From assembly GCA_023431185.1 (NCBI GenBank), contig JAEYXS010000076.1, forward strand, positions 1-64,000: 64,000 nucleotides of DNA, read 5' to 3'. The position numbers and the translations under genes were made by a program. Under the pieces are notes generated by a model. The model saw only the letters and a program-made list of their open reading frames with translations, made no database searches and had not been told where the DNA came from. This DNA comes from Verrucomicrobiota bacterium. Lineage in GTDB: Bacteria; Verrucomicrobiota; Verrucomicrobiia; Limisphaerales; JAEYXS01. Below are positions 47,901-62,900 of the stretch, one piece after another; the stretch's first letter is position 1; each line of letters starts with the position of its first letter.

Positions 47901-50900
47901 GACTTCCGCGACCGTGGTTCCGTTATAGACCCACAAGCTCATCTGCGAAGCTGTCTGCACCGTGTAGTAGAAGTTTGCACCCACGCCCACACCCAACGCC
48001 GCTACACCATCCGCCACTGCCGCAGCGTGGACAGTCGTACCGGAGATGTCTGTGATGTTGCCCGCAGTGTCCATCTTGTAGAGCACCCGGCCGCCAGAGC
48101 CACCCGTGAAGAACAGGTTCGAGCCCGCCACGCGGAAGTTGCCCAGCGAGGTCAGTATCTCCGCCGGATCCACCTGCACTGCCTGATTGCCCTTGTCAGC
48201 CAAGGTCTGCCAGACCTGCGTGCCACTCTGCAGGAACACCAACGTGTCGTTGAACTCGATCAGGCCCGTCGGGTTGCTCACCACCACAAAGCTCTTCACG
48301 CGGCTGACCACCGACACCGTGGTGCCATCGTATTCGTAAACCCGGCGGCTGGCGTCAGCAGCGCCATCCACGAAATACAGTTTGCTGTTCACGTTCGTCA
48401 GCACCGCCTTGCTGAGATCGGCCAGTGATATATCCAGATTGCGCACCAGCGTCACTGAGGTAGCCGACGTGCCCACCTTGAACAGCTTGGTATCGGTTCC
48501 TGAGTTGGTATCCACACCCACCAGGTAGAGTGTCGAGCCGACCACCGTAAGCTGACCGAAGCTGTCTTCGATGCCTGTGATCGCCACCGGCGCGCTGTCA
48601 GATGCACCAAACCGGTAGAGCTTCGCGTCACTGGTGTTGCCCACGAAGAACAGTGTGGTACCCACCACCGTCATCTGCTGCGGGTTGTAATGCACACTGG
48701 CTGTATTGATCGCGAACTCCTGCACCTTCAGCGGGAAGCGGCCGCTGCCCGTCGGCGTCACCGTGGAGGAATCACGATCCGAGGCGCTCGCCGTGAAGCG
48801 GGTACCACCATTCACCGCCGCGATGATGTTCGCCGCTGTGGTCGTATCAGTGATGGTAACGGTGACTGTGCCACCCGAATCCGCCGTCGGGCTGCCATCG
48901 GTATAAGCTACCCCAAAGGTCGTGCCGCGGACATAGGTGATGGTCCAGTTGGTGATCGTTCCACGGCGGGCCACCCACAAGATATCATTGTCCTGCCCGT
49001 CCGCCGTCACCAGCACTTGCTCCATGACCGGGTCAACGCCCGCCGTGGTCGTGACACGTGCCACGTCGTGTAGCACATTTGTGCTGCCCGTATAACCGGT
49101 GATGTAAACATCCGTCGCCCCATCGATCAGAGTGATCACATCCGCGCGGTCGCTCACCCCGTTATCCAGCTTAACAATCAAATCATTTCCGCTCCAGGTC
49201 GCCGATTCCGTGGCGTTGCCGTCATCGCGGAAGATGATCCGGTAGCTGTTCGCCGCCGTGCCCGCCGTGGAAGCACGAACAACGATGTCCGCTGCATTGC
49301 CCTTCAGATCGACCGTGGCCGTTGCTTCGACCGCATTGGTCGAATTGCTGGTCGTGGCATCCGCCGCCAGCGTCAAAGCCGTTGTTCCTGTCGTGCCCGA
49401 GACATCAAATTGCGTGATGAGGCTGCTGGTGCCATCAATCGCGTCTTCGATCGCGTTGGCATGCGTCACCCCGCTGTTCACAAAGATCACGAGCACCTTT
49501 TGCGTGCTGTTATAGACTGCCGCTGCCGAGGAATCAGTGATGGCCTCGCTGTCAACCACCTTGATACGGACACTGTTCCAGCTGGTACCGCTCGCGGTGG
49601 CCACAAAATTGAAGGTTCCAGCACCGATGGATACCGTGGCGCGTGCCAAACCATCCGTGCCCGCCGTGTTGGAAGTTCCAGTGGCCCGTGTCGTCGTGCC
49701 GCCGGTCACCGCCACTCTCAGGCCCAAGGTCTCAGCAGTGAAGCTCGTACCCACCGAGAACGGACTGGTCGCCGAACCATTGATCGTGGTGAGCAGACTG
49801 CTCAGCGTAGTGGTGCCGCTATTGGCGATGGTTATGTCCAGATTCGGACTGGTGTAGGCGATGCTGGCGGAAGCGCCCTCCTTGATGGAAATCACCGTGC
49901 TGTTCAACGTGCTTGTGTTCGTCTCAGCCGTGAAGGTCAGAGTCACCGTCTTGTCCAGACGGATGTTCAATGTGGCCGTTGCCTTGGCTCCGGACGGATC
50001 ATCAACCCCGGTGTTGCTAGTAATTCCGCTGACCAGGACCGCTCCCGGGAGCAACGACACCACCATAGCCAGCGACTCGGCACTGATGCCGGTGGCATCA
50101 ACATTGTAAGGATTGGTCGCCTCATTGTTGATCGCAGTGATCAAAGTCTGGAGCGTCGTCGCCCCATCGTTAGGCAGGGTGATCGTCAGTTCTCTCGTTG
50201 TGACATTGAACACTACGGTGATGGTCGTGCTGGTCGCCGTATCACCGCTAAGTATGCTTATGACCGCATTATTGTAGTCATCCGTGTTGATGTCGGTCTG
50301 GAAGACCAAGTCTTGCTGCTTGGTCAACAGCAACGAAGTCACCGTCGCGACCGAAGGTGCCGGGGTGGCTCCACCTGCTGTCACCACTGAATTGGTGGCT
50401 GCAATGGACAGCACCGTGCTGTCCGTCGTGCCAGGGGCATAGACGGACATGCTATCACCGATCTCGCTCAAACCTTCCACCGCCGTCACCACTGTCGCCG
50501 CCGTGGTCACACCATCGTTGATATAGATCAGCAGTATCTTATAGGTGCTGTCATACACGGCACTGGCCGTATCACCCGTCAGCGTGCTGCTGTCGATGAT
50601 GGCGATGCGTGCCGGATCCAGCGCCGTACCATCCGCCGCCGCAAAGAAGTTGATGCTCTTCGAAGAACTGAAGTTCGCCGTCAAGATGGTGCGTTGACCG
50701 CCGCTGAACTGCGCCACTGGTGTGAAGATGGTGCCACCCGTCACTGTTGCTGCGGTGAAGATATCTTTGACATCCGTCTCTGTGTTGATCCAGCCCACCA
50801 CGTCCGCCACGGTCGTCACCCCGCTCTGCACATTGATGGTCAAGGTCGTGCCGGAGAGGCTCACACGGTCGCCAACAGTGTAAGTGCCCGTATCAACGAC

Positions 50901-53900
50901 CTTCACTGTAAGGCTGTTATAGGTCGAAGTCAGAGCGTCGGTGGTCAGCGTGAATACCAACGCTTCCTGCAATGTGATGGTGAGCACCGCCGCCGTGCCC
51001 GCTACCGCCGTGCCATCCGTCACCACGGACGGCAACGTGGCGTTCGGCGCGAAGCGGTAGAGTTCCGTGCCGCCACCCGAGCTCGCATCCGCCGTGAAGT
51101 AGAGCATCGTACCCGCGACCCGCAGGTTGGCGATGTTCGACAGTGTCACTTGGGTGTTCGTGACTGTGATCGTGCCCAGGTTGACACCGGATGTCGGAAC
51201 CTCATGGATCACCCTGCTCGTGCCGTTGTGGGCCACGAAATACATCTTGTCGCCCATCAAGGCGAAGTCGGATGGGGAGGAGCTGCCGCTGGCGTTCAAG
51301 CTGCTGACGCTAACCACCTGGCCGCTCTGGTTGATGACATAAAGCTCGATATCCACCGTGCCACCCGACTCGTCCGCCGCGATCAGGAAGTGGCGGTTGA
51401 ACTCGGCGAAGGCACCGACGCTGATCAGGTTGTTGCCGTTGCTCGTAATGGCCTGGGCAGTTGTGCCATTCACTGACAGCAACTGGCTCGTTGCCCCCGT
51501 CTTCACCATCAGACGGCCCGTGAAGTTCGCCAGTACCGTCGTGTTCGCGATCCGGCTTCCGCCCAGCGTCACCACATCTGTCCGGGTGCCATCCGTGTAA
51601 CCCAGCACATTTGTCTGACCACCGATATTCCCCACAAAGTAGAGCGTGCTGCCCGAGACCGTGATGCCATGGACATTGTCCCAATCTGCCACCACTTCGA
51701 AGTCATTCTCGGCCAGGTTCGTGCGCATGAGCACCTTGCGACCATCCAACTGACCGGCGTAGTAGAGGTATGAATCACCATCCACGGTGAAGAGCGTCAT
51801 ATCCGTCACATTACCCGTGAAGTCGCTCGGACGGTTCACCCGCTCGGCGGTGATGCCGTTGATGCGCAGCAGCACCAGCGTCGTGTCGGATCCGATCTTG
51901 CCCACGGCGTAAGCCATGTCATCCGCTTCGATCAGGGTAGTCACACCGTTGATTGTTTGGCCGCTGGCTGTCAGCACGCTCTCGAAGCGTTGTTCCACCA
52001 ACACACCCAACTGACCATCAGATGCACGGGTCACGAAGGTTTTCACACCGATCTTCACTGCCTTGGTGTAATTCGTGCTGGTTCCCGCCAGGGTGATGCT
52101 CGTGCCGTTCGTGGTCCAGACATCCGTACCCACCTGGAAGATCAGTCCGCCACCATCCACGGCGAAGAAGTCCACCGGCTGCGTGGCGAAGTTCCCCAAG
52201 CTCTTCGAGCCACCCACTGTGCCATCCGACACCCACAGATCCCAACCGCCCGTCGGGTTCACCGCCGTGAAGTAAACGTGCGTCTCATCCGAGCCCACCG
52301 AGGTCACCACACCCGGGATATCCTTCGATACCAGCGTGGCACTGCGCAGATGCAGCAGCACTTGCTCGATGGCTTCCGGATTATCCACGTAGTTGATATA
52401 GTTCGAGAGGTCGAACTCCATGACGCCGGTGTTGCCAGAGGTGCCACCGATCACCAGGACATCATCACCCACGACCACGGTGCCACCCACGGTGCCCGAG
52501 ACACCAGTCAAGCGGCGGCTTTGGGCTGGCTGCGCAGCCGGTTCCAGACGGATGTATTCGCCAGACTGGCCATCACCCAGCAACGTCAACCGGTACCAGC
52601 GCTCGTTGTCACCGATGTTGATCATGTAATTGTCCTCATCCGGCACGCCGTCGAAGTCGTAATCCGGATCGATGAACACGAACGGACGACCGGTGCCGAG
52701 GTTCACCAGGAATGAGCCGCTACCGGTCACCGAGCGATTGGTCAGGATGTCATAAAGTGACGGCAGGCTCGCCTTCACATAGTTACCATAGAAGAGATGC
52801 AGCGTGCCTGCATCCACTTCCACAGCACCCAGCAGCGCATCCGCATACGGAGCAGTCACCGCCAGGTCGTGGATCAGATCACCATTCAAGTCCATACCTG
52901 GCGTCATCGGTAGATAGCCGAACTGGTCATACTGTCCTGCACCGGTCACGGTCAGGTCGGCAGCGCTCAAGACCAGCGTATCGCCCTTGTCAGCGGTCAC
53001 GGAGAAGAACAGATACATCGCACCGCGCTCGTTCGAGTCGATGATGATCTCACCACCACCGAACAGAGTGGTCTTCTGCACGAAGCTCGGCTCGGTCACC
53101 GCCAGATCCCACTTGCCGTCGCGGTTAAAGTCGCCGCCAGTGATCTGTAGGAAGCCTTCGAAGACGTAACCGGTCAGGCCACCGCTGCTCCGGCGTGTGA
53201 TGGTGATGTCAGCCGCCTGCTCCACATCGATCAACGTCGGGAACGTCGTGCTCGTGCTGGTTGACGCACGGAAGCCGGAGCCGCCATAAATCACCAGCAG
53301 GCCGCCCACCGCATTTGCATCCTCACGACTGCGACCCAGCGCGATGTCGTCATAGCCGTCTGCGTTCAGGTCACCCACGGCGTAAGCTGCTGCGAGATAC
53401 GTTCCGGTCCAAGCACCCGTAGCATGGTTGAGCAAGCTCGGCGCACTGCCGCCAGAACCGCCAGTCAGCAGCCAGGCATAGCCATTGTTCGTTTCTGCCG
53501 CAGGCACCGTACCCGAGGTATTCCGGAAGCCGGTATTGGCGAACAGCAGATCTTCGCGACCATCACCATCCACGTCACCGGCCGAGGTCATCTTCAGGCC
53601 GGTCGGAGTCGTGCGCAGCTCGAAACGGTAGCCCGTCATCGTGCCACTGCTGCCGCTGGAGGTATCACCGCTGATCTTCAAGCGCCACAAACCACCCGGC
53701 TGTTCATTCAAGAACGGAGCAATCGAGTAAGTCGCCTGGCTGCCGCTCAAGGTGCCAGTAAGGTCAACTGAGGTGCCGGTATCCACATGTGTCAGATTCA
53801 CCGTGATACCCGTCAAGCTGCTGATGCCGGTGAAGTCGAGCACCAATTGACCGCCCGTGATGTAACCCGGCGTGCTGCCGAAGTTGATGCTGATCTCCAC

Positions 53901-56900
53901 GCTGGTGCGGATATCCAAGGTCCAGCTGGTCACCGTGCCACTGCTCTGACCCAGCGGATCGACCACTTGCAAGGTCCAGTTGCCGGTCGGTGATTGGCCA
54001 TTCAGACGGTTGTCAGACACATTCCACTGATTACCACCCGCATACACCAACGGTACCATGTTGCCATCCGGAGCGATCAGCGAGAGCTGCAACTGGTTCA
54101 CCGACGGATGCGTGATGGTAGCCGTGACATACACACCACTGACCACTTCACCCACCGGACCTGCGGCGACCGTCTGCGTCCTCTGAGCCGGTGCATCCGT
54201 CTTGATCTTGAGATTCCAACCCGTGATGGCGACCGTGGCGGCCGAGTTGCTCTTATTCGCGATTTCCAGCTTCCAAGCACCCGCCATGGAGGCGCCCGAG
54301 CGACCATCGAAGATGGCCAGCGATTGCAGCGGTTTCCAGCTCAACCCGCTGTTCGTGCCCTCATCATTGATGCTGAAAGTCTGGCTGCCACTGTAAAGCA
54401 GAGAGTCGAATGAGTTGTTCGCCGCCAACAGCACACGTGTGCCATCCGGCGCCACCAAAGTGGCTTCCAAGTTACCCAATTCAGAGGAGTTCCAGGTGGT
54501 ATCATTGAACACGATCTCCACATCCACATCCGTCACCGTACCGTTCAACGGTGTTTGCGTGGCGGTCGTGCTTTGGCGGGTCACCAACTGCAGCTGCCAG
54601 TTATTCAGGTAACCATGATCCACGGACGGATACACATCCGTGATCTCCAGACGCCACACCCCGTTCAGATTCGTTCCTGAGAGACCATTGAATGCGGCCA
54701 GCGCCTGCACCGGACGGTAAGAGCCGGTGTAAGGTGCGCCACCTTCGTAGATGGAGCTGGCCGCTTGATCATCCAACACAGTGTTGGTGAAATTATCAAA
54801 GTAGTAGCCGATGAAGTCCAGCAGGCGGACGGACACGCCGTTAGGAGCATACAGTGTGGCACGCACATCCGCATCCCAGACATGCGAGATATCCAGCAGG
54901 ATATTCAGATCGGCCAATTCACCCGACAAGCCGCTTACCGTGATGTAATCATTGATCGTGATCGGACTGTTGCCGAAGAAGATCGGGCTGACGATCGAAT
55001 CATTCCAAACCGAGTTGCCTGCCGACGGATATCCGAAGCTTCCGCCTGACGTGCTGTTCGGAACACCAAAGGTCCAGGAACTGCTGTCGGTCAGATTGAT
55101 GCCACCCGCACGCAGCGCCAGGCTCACTTGCGAGGCCACCGCGCTGAACAGCGTCAGCGGCGTCACGGAAGCAGAGACTACATCCCGTTTCAGACCACCT
55201 GTGCCCGAGGCACCGAATGTGCCGAAATCATTCTTGTCGATCAGATAGCCGAACACGCCCGTTGCCGTAGCCGTGTCCACACTGATCACCAGGTCGCTGT
55301 ATGGACGGTTGTTGGCCGCATTGATGAAGTCGTTGAACTTCAGCATCAGCAACGAGGCGGAGGACGGATTCTGGAGCTGGTAAGCACCCGAGAACTCCAC
55401 CTGCTTGGCGTAATCCGGATTCAAGCTGGTGAGATTGATATTGCGCGGCAGCACATGGGCCGGACCACCGATGATGAGCGTCAGCACCAGCGATGTGCCG
55501 TCCACCTTCAGGAAGGCCAGATCGGCGATGCCATCCGCATTGATATCGCCTGCCGTATGTGACGGACGGCCCAATTGAGCCAAGCTGAACACGTGATCCG
55601 CTTGCGGCGTCACCTCGCTCAAGCCTTCCAATTCCACCGGTCCAAAGAAGAGGTAGGCCAACGTGGTGCCGACCAGCAGGAAGTCCGCCTTGCCGTCACC
55701 GTTGAAGTCACCCACCGGGATGACCTCGGTGATCTGCTGGCTCTCGCCATCGCCTTCCACCGTCACCGAGCCGTTCGAGGAAGAACCGCTGCCCGGACCC
55801 GAGATATCCACACCACCATGGCTGCCACTGCTCGGGCTGCTCAACACCGGCGAAGCCAGTTCGCCACGATACAGGATCGGATCCACCGTGGTGCCCGTGT
55901 CGGAATCATCCACATACGCATCCGTCTCCACCCCGTGATAGATGTGCACTTCCGAGCGGAGCAGTTCGCTCATACCCACATCCACCAGACCATCCCCATT
56001 CACATCGCCCACAGCGCGCACCAAAGCACCCGGCACCACCGTCGCTGACGGATCCGCGTAGGACGGTTGCGCCAGTTCCAGCACGATGGCTGGCGTCAGC
56101 GTGGTCTGACCAAAGAAGCCATCCTTACCGAAGTAGATGCGGCCCACCGGGTGGCCCAACAATTCACCGGTCATCGTGAGACGTTGTGTGACCTCCACAG
56201 AGACGGCTCCGAAGTCAGCGTAACTGTCGCCGTTAAAGTCACCCACCGTGAAGAAGAAGTTCTGACCGCTCACCAGGAGGCGAGTAGCGGTATTCTCGCT
56301 ACGGATGAACAACGTGTTGGCCGAACCCGCCACCATCAAGTCGGCCAGACCGGCACCATCCAGATCACCAGGGCTCAAGAGGCGGGCACTGGTGATCGTC
56401 TCGGTGTAGGTCAGTGTATTGAGCACCGTCGCCGGAGTGGCACCGTTGCGGATGCTGATGCTGCCGCCCACGCCACTGCCACCCGCCACCAGCACCGCCA
56501 ACTCATTGCCCGTATTGCTATGGAAGTTCCCACCCGCCACGGAGGTGACCGTACCGCCCGCCGCGATGGTGGCATTCGCCGCCAGCGACAGATTGCGCAC
56601 CGCGCGCACGCTCACATCATCCACCAGCCAGCCAGCGAAGTTATTGCTGATCGTGTCGATGGAATCGAAGTTGAAACGGACGCGGCTGTCGTTCGCAGCC
56701 TGCGCACTGATCTCGATGTTCACCGTCTCATAGCCACTGGCACCATCGGTCAATGCCACCAAGCCGCTGCCTTGGTTGGACGCCACTACGACCCAGCTCG
56801 TACCATTGAAGACTTCCACCAGCGCACGGTCGTAGCCCGTGAAGCGTTCCGTGGCCAGGCGTGAATTGAAGCTCAACTGCACCGAGACGATGCCGGCATC

Positions 56901-59900
56901 CAGGATATCCATCACACCGGAAGTGATGGTGCCCGCCACGCGCGTGCCCGTATTGAAGGTGAACACCCCGCCTGCCTCCGTGCCGAAGTGGGCAAAGAAG
57001 CCGTTCGAGTTGCTGTCCGTCACGCGCCAGAGATTGGTGCCCGCACCGGCGGCACTGGTGAAGCTGCCGAACACACCCGTTGTGAAGGCTTCATTCAGGT
57101 AGGTCCCCTGCTCGCGCAGCGTCAGGCTGCCATTGATCATATATACCTGTGTGCCTTGGATGATCGCGAGGTCATCTGTATTGCCCGCATCGGCATCGAC
57201 GTTCCCCAGATTGACTATTTGCAGGCGGCCCGGACCAGCCTGGCGATAGACCAGCTGGGCGGATTGCACGATATCGATCTGCGCACCGAAGGCTTCGATC
57301 GGCGCCAGTGTAGATTGTGTCGGATATAGGCCGAAGATGGCCGCTGTGGCGGTCGCACTGAATTCGACGTTCATGCTGGTCACCGAGTTGTCCAGCTTCA
57401 CCAGTTCCAGACGATTGGTCAGCGTGTTCGCATAAGCTTTCACGCGCGTATTGATGCCCGCCGTCGCGAATGCTGTGTTGATCTCTGCGGCCAGGGCAGC
57501 AACCGTCAAAGTACCCGGCTTGTTCACCGTGACCGTGATCTCCGCTTCGCTGCCGAACTGGATATCAAACGTCCGGGTCGTGCCCGTGGTCCAGGCCGTG
57601 AGATCCGGCACCGCCACACCGGTGATCTTCATGCCGCGATGACCGAACAGCACATAGAGCATCTGGTCGCCGCCACCATTCTGGTTCACCACCATCGCGA
57701 TATCGTCGATGCCGTCACCATTGTAATCGCCCGGCGCGGCGAGGATCGCCTGCTTCGCATCCGTCGTATTGGTCGGCGCGCTCAACGGAGCCGGGAGTTT
57801 CAGCGTGATCGTGCCCGTGCCCAAGTTGGTCAGTGCCGGCGTATCCAACAGGCCGTTGCCGTTGAAGTCCTCACCCAGGTCCAGCAGGCCGTTGCTGTTC
57901 AGGTCTTCACTGCTGATGCCGCCGAAGAAGATGCGGGCGAAGGATGAGCCGGCACCCGTCAGATCATCAGCCACCGCCGCGATGAAGTCCGCGAAGCCAT
58001 CACCGTTGATGTCACCCAGCGGATAGACCGCCGGCTGATAGCCCACACCGTTGTTGATCACCTGACCGTCAGCGTCACCCGAGCCTACGTCATTGGCCGT
58101 GCCCACCGCGTTGCTGAATACCAGCTTGTAGCCACCCATCGCCGGAGCCTGGCCGATGCTGCTCTGACCGTCCGTGAAGCCCAAGATGCGGGCCGCCGAA
58201 GTCAGGTTCAGTTTGATGGTGATATCGCCCGCACGAGTCAGCGAGAGCACCAGACGGCTGTTCTCGTTCACATAGGCAAATGCCAGGCCGGTCAGGTTCA
58301 CCACGCTGGAGTCGCTGACCTTCACCGCTGTGGCCAAGGCCGCGTTGATGTCGCTCACCAGATCAGCGATGCTCGCATTCGGGGTGCCGACATCCGAGAC
58401 CGTCACACGATAGATCACGTTATTGACCGTCAGATCGAAGATGGCCTGGAACGGATTGGTCACACCCGCCACCCCGGTCATATTGATGACGCCAGTGCTC
58501 GGCGCTGCGTTCTGCGCCGTGATCTGCTGATTGCGCACGTTGGCTACGAACAGGATGTAATACTTCGGCACACCTGTGAAGCGTTCCACCGGCACGATCG
58601 TCAGCGCATCACCCGGATCGGTGTCCTCGGCGGCGAACAGGAAGTAGTTGCTGTTCGCCAGCTTCTGATGGTTGAAGATGGCTTGCATCGCCGGATCATC
58701 GAACACGACACTGATCATCTCACGGCTCAGCCAGCTTGAGGTCGTGCCCGCATACTCGTTCACCGGCTTCGGCGCACGGATGATGTAGTAGTCACCCAAG
58801 TCGCCTTCATGCAGGCTCAGGCCGGACAATTCCAGACCGGCGGTGATCTCCGGCAGGAACGCCGCGAAGTTCACGTCATTGTTGATGCCATCCACACCGT
58901 TGCGCTGGACGTATTCATAATCATCGGGTGAGGCCGCCGTATTGCCGGCCAGCAAGTCTGCGCCAGCGCCGCCATCCAGCACGTCGTCCCCTGCTCCACC
59001 GGCCAGGAAGTCAGCACCTTCCTCACCGTAGATCTTGTCATCAAACGCACCGCCAAAGAGGCGGTCATTGCCAGCACCACCGTAGATCTCCAACTTGGCG
59101 ATGGAGGCGCCCTGCTGCAGGTCACCCGGCTTGATGCCCCATTCTTCCATGCGGTTCGGGAAGGTGAATTCCGGATCGCCATGGAATACGTCATTGCCCG
59201 AGCGCAGACGGATAACAGTGCGTTCCACACCATTGGTCTGGTAGTAGATATAGAGCTGGCTGTATGCCGACTTGCTGATGCCCTGTTGGCCCGGAGCCAG
59301 GCCCAGCACCTTGCCACCCGTTTCCAGCGCATCGTCCGTCGATGCATTATCGCTGTAGGCATTCAAGGTCAGCGTCTTCGACAGCTCAGTCGTCAGGAAC
59401 ACCAGACGTCCAGCTTCAGAACCGACCGCCACCCGGTCGCTGATGTCTTCCACCTGACCGGTCACCGTGTTTAGTGCCGTGCGGAAAGCGACCAGGATGT
59501 CCTTCGCCAGATCGGCCACCGAGTTATTGATATCCACCGTCTGGCCAGCCGTCGGGAAGCCGAAGTAGGTCAGGTCGGCTGTCTGGCCATTGGCCGCCAA
59601 GCCGACGCTGAGAGTATTGCCATCCACGATCTCCGTGACCGCGAACACCAGCTTGCCGCTCACTTCCTTCGCCACCACACTGCCCCCCAGCGCGCTCGTG
59701 CTGATCTGCTGGTTGATGGCGTTGATGAAGGCCGCGTTGCTGGCGTAGGTGCCCGTCAACGTGATCGTGATGCTGGCGTTCGTGCCCAATGTCAGACGCA
59801 GGCTGCGTGTACCACCGGTCGCCAGATTGATGTTTGTGCTCGCCGCCAGCAGACCATCGCCCAAGGCCGCTGGCACGGTGACTTGATACTTCACCCCGCC

Positions 59901-62900
59901 CAGCACGAGTGCGAACAGAACGTCTGCATCCAGACGGCCATCCACCGGCGGGCTATTGGTCGCCACCAGCGAGTAACCCGGAAGGTTCTCCGTCACATAA
60001 CTCTGATTGGCTGTATCCCAGATGAGTGAGGTGAACTCGTAGCGGTGCAGGATGCGGTTATAACGCAGCGCGGCGTAATCCGGGATCGGACGGCTCAGAT
60101 TATCCAGATCGCCACCCTGGAACAGCACGTAGTCATCACCATCACCACCGAAGAACTGGTCAACCGTCGTCGGGATGTAGGTCTGGTCCGGGTTGTTGTT
60201 CAACGTCGGCAGATAATCCGGGATGAGCTGGAAGGCGTCATCGCCCGGACCACCGAAGAGCAGATCGCTGGCCTGACGGTCCAGACCGCCGGAGAGCACG
60301 TCATTGCCCGGACCACCGAAGATCCAGTCTTCACCCATGCCGCCCTTGAGGCTGTCGTTGCCTGTGCCACCGAGGATCACATCCTTGCGGACTGTGTTAT
60401 TGGTCGTCGCCAGATTGAGCGTGGTGGTCTCGCCGCCATTCTCCAGCACGAAGTTCAAGCTGTAGATCGTCGGCACCAAATTCGGCGAGGTGATCTTCAA
60501 CAGGTATTGCTTGCCGGCCGTCAGGCCGCTCAGCGAAATGAAGCCGCTGGACTTGCCGGACAGGTTCAAGATGGTGTAGCCCGGCTCGCCGATGTTCGGA
60601 TAGAGCTCGTACCCAGCCGTGCGATTCGTCTCATACCGGGCGGCGCGGAACGGCATCGTCACCGAGTTCGCCGTGTTCGCATTGTTGATGGCCGTGATGA
60701 TCTCATCAGCCGTAGTCACCCCGTCATTGATGCTGATGGTGAGGATCTTGGTGCCGCTGGTGTAAACGGCCGTGACCGGAGCTGCCCCGCCATCCACAAA
60801 CACGATCTGAACATTATCAAAGCCGGTACCGAAGGTCTGCGCCGTGATGAGGATGCCGTTGTTTGCTCCCGCCGGATTCACGATCGCACGTGAGCCCGCA
60901 TCCGCTGCGCCACCACCCGTAAGGATCGATGCCGGCAGATCCGCAAGCGTGATGACACCCGAGCCCGTGTTCGCACCGGACTTCACGCGGACGTAGTAGT
61001 TACCCTTGGCCAGGCCCTTCAGCAGGAGTGTTACCGCACCGGTTTCCTCGGTCGTGATGATGAGGTTGTTGTTGTCCGAATTCTTCTGCACCACACCGGC
61101 CTCGTTCACGATGGCGAACTCGAGCCATTCATCAGCATTGGTCTGCAGGAGGCTGAACTTGTCGGCGGCAGTCGCATTCTCATCCAGCGTGAAGCGGTAG
61201 AAGTCCACATCCGTCGCACCATGGATGGTGAGGTTCGTGACGCGGTTCAGATCCACGATATTGCTGAAGATGTAGGCCGTGCCGGTGGTGTTATTACCCG
61301 TCACCGTCAGGTCCGGACCATCAGGATTGATCGCCACCGGCGTCAACGTGCCCGTCAGAGCCAGATCAGCGAGGTCATAGATGGCCAAGCCCAAGCCGTC
61401 CAACTGCGAGGCGCTGGTGAGCTGGATGCTCGGATTGCCCGACGGGATGTAACCGAGCTGGAACACGTAGTAATCCACATCATCCGCATTATCAATCGTC
61501 AGACCGTTGAAGGTGCTGTTGCGGCTGATGAAGTAGGTCGCCTGCGCAGTCTGGTTGTTCGCGAAGTGCAACTGGTCGATCATCGCGTTGCCCGACGGCA
61601 TGGTGAACTTCAGAGTCGTATTGGCCGTCTGCGTCACCGTGAAGAAGCGGATGCGATTATCCAGACGACCCGCACGCAACGAATCCTGGATGCCTGCGCG
61701 TGTGATGGCTTCGTTCAGGTCGGCCACCAGATCATCCAGCGATTGATTCGCCGTGCCGTCCACACCATTGGTCGCGCTCGCCAGCAAGGTGACCTTGACG
61801 CCCACGCCATTGTTGATGCTGACCGTGAATTCCAGATCCGAAGTCAGACGGCCATTCACCGGCGCATCCGCCGAGCCAACCGCTACGGCTTGACCGGAGA
61901 TGTCACCGTTCTTGAACTGCAGCTTCGCCAGTGTGCCAACCGTATCTGACATGCTCGCGAGGATCTGGATGGAGACCACATTGCCACCCAATGCCGGGAT
62001 GAAGGCCAACTTCGTGCCCATGGCCACAGCCTTGATCTGGGTGTTCAAGCCAGCCGTGGCGAGCGAGGCATTCACATCATCCACCAAATGAGCCAACGTG
62101 GTGTTATTGCCTACACCGTTCGTGCCGTCGTAAGCCAGGCTCAGGGCGAAGGCATCCGCCGAACCGTTCACCGACAAGTTGAAGCGCGCCACCTGGCCGC
62201 TGGTCAGACCCAGCACGAAGTCCGAGATGGCCGCGCCACTGATCAGCGCCGCCGTGCCGAACTGATAAGCGAAGTCCGTGATATCATTGCGATGCGGGCG
62301 TTCCGTCTGGTCGGTCAGGATCGCATTACCGGACAGGAACTCGACGATATCATCGCCCGGACCCGCATCCACCCAGACCGTCTTCTGGACCGTCGGACCG
62401 ACCGTGATCTTGTCGTTGCCACCTAACGAATCGACGATGATCGCGATGAAGTCTCCTTCCGGCGGCAGGAGGTTCGCTTCCATCTGCTGCTGCGAGTACT
62501 GCAAGCGGGCAGCGGACTGCTGGTCACCTGCCGGTGTGCCGGTCTTGGCCTGTTCACGCAGCGCGGTGAAGTCCATGTAGCTGTCCACCGGGTTCCAGAT
62601 CGGATTGCCGTTGCTGTCGGTGGCGTTGAAGTTCAGCTTCACCTGCGCGGCGAACGTGAAGTTGCCGTTGTTGTTCGTCAGACGCGTGATGAGGTGCAGG
62701 TCCTGGAAGATGCCTGGCTCGGTCACGAAGTCCACGTTGATGACATCATCCGCATTCGTGCCGCGATAGTACCAGACCTTGTCCGTCTCGCGGGCGTAAT
62801 TCTTCCAGTCGTCACCCGAGAGACCGCCATCCAGCGATTCGAACGTCGTGCCGTCCGCACGGAACAAGGTGTCCTCACCGCCGTTGCCATACATGAAGTC

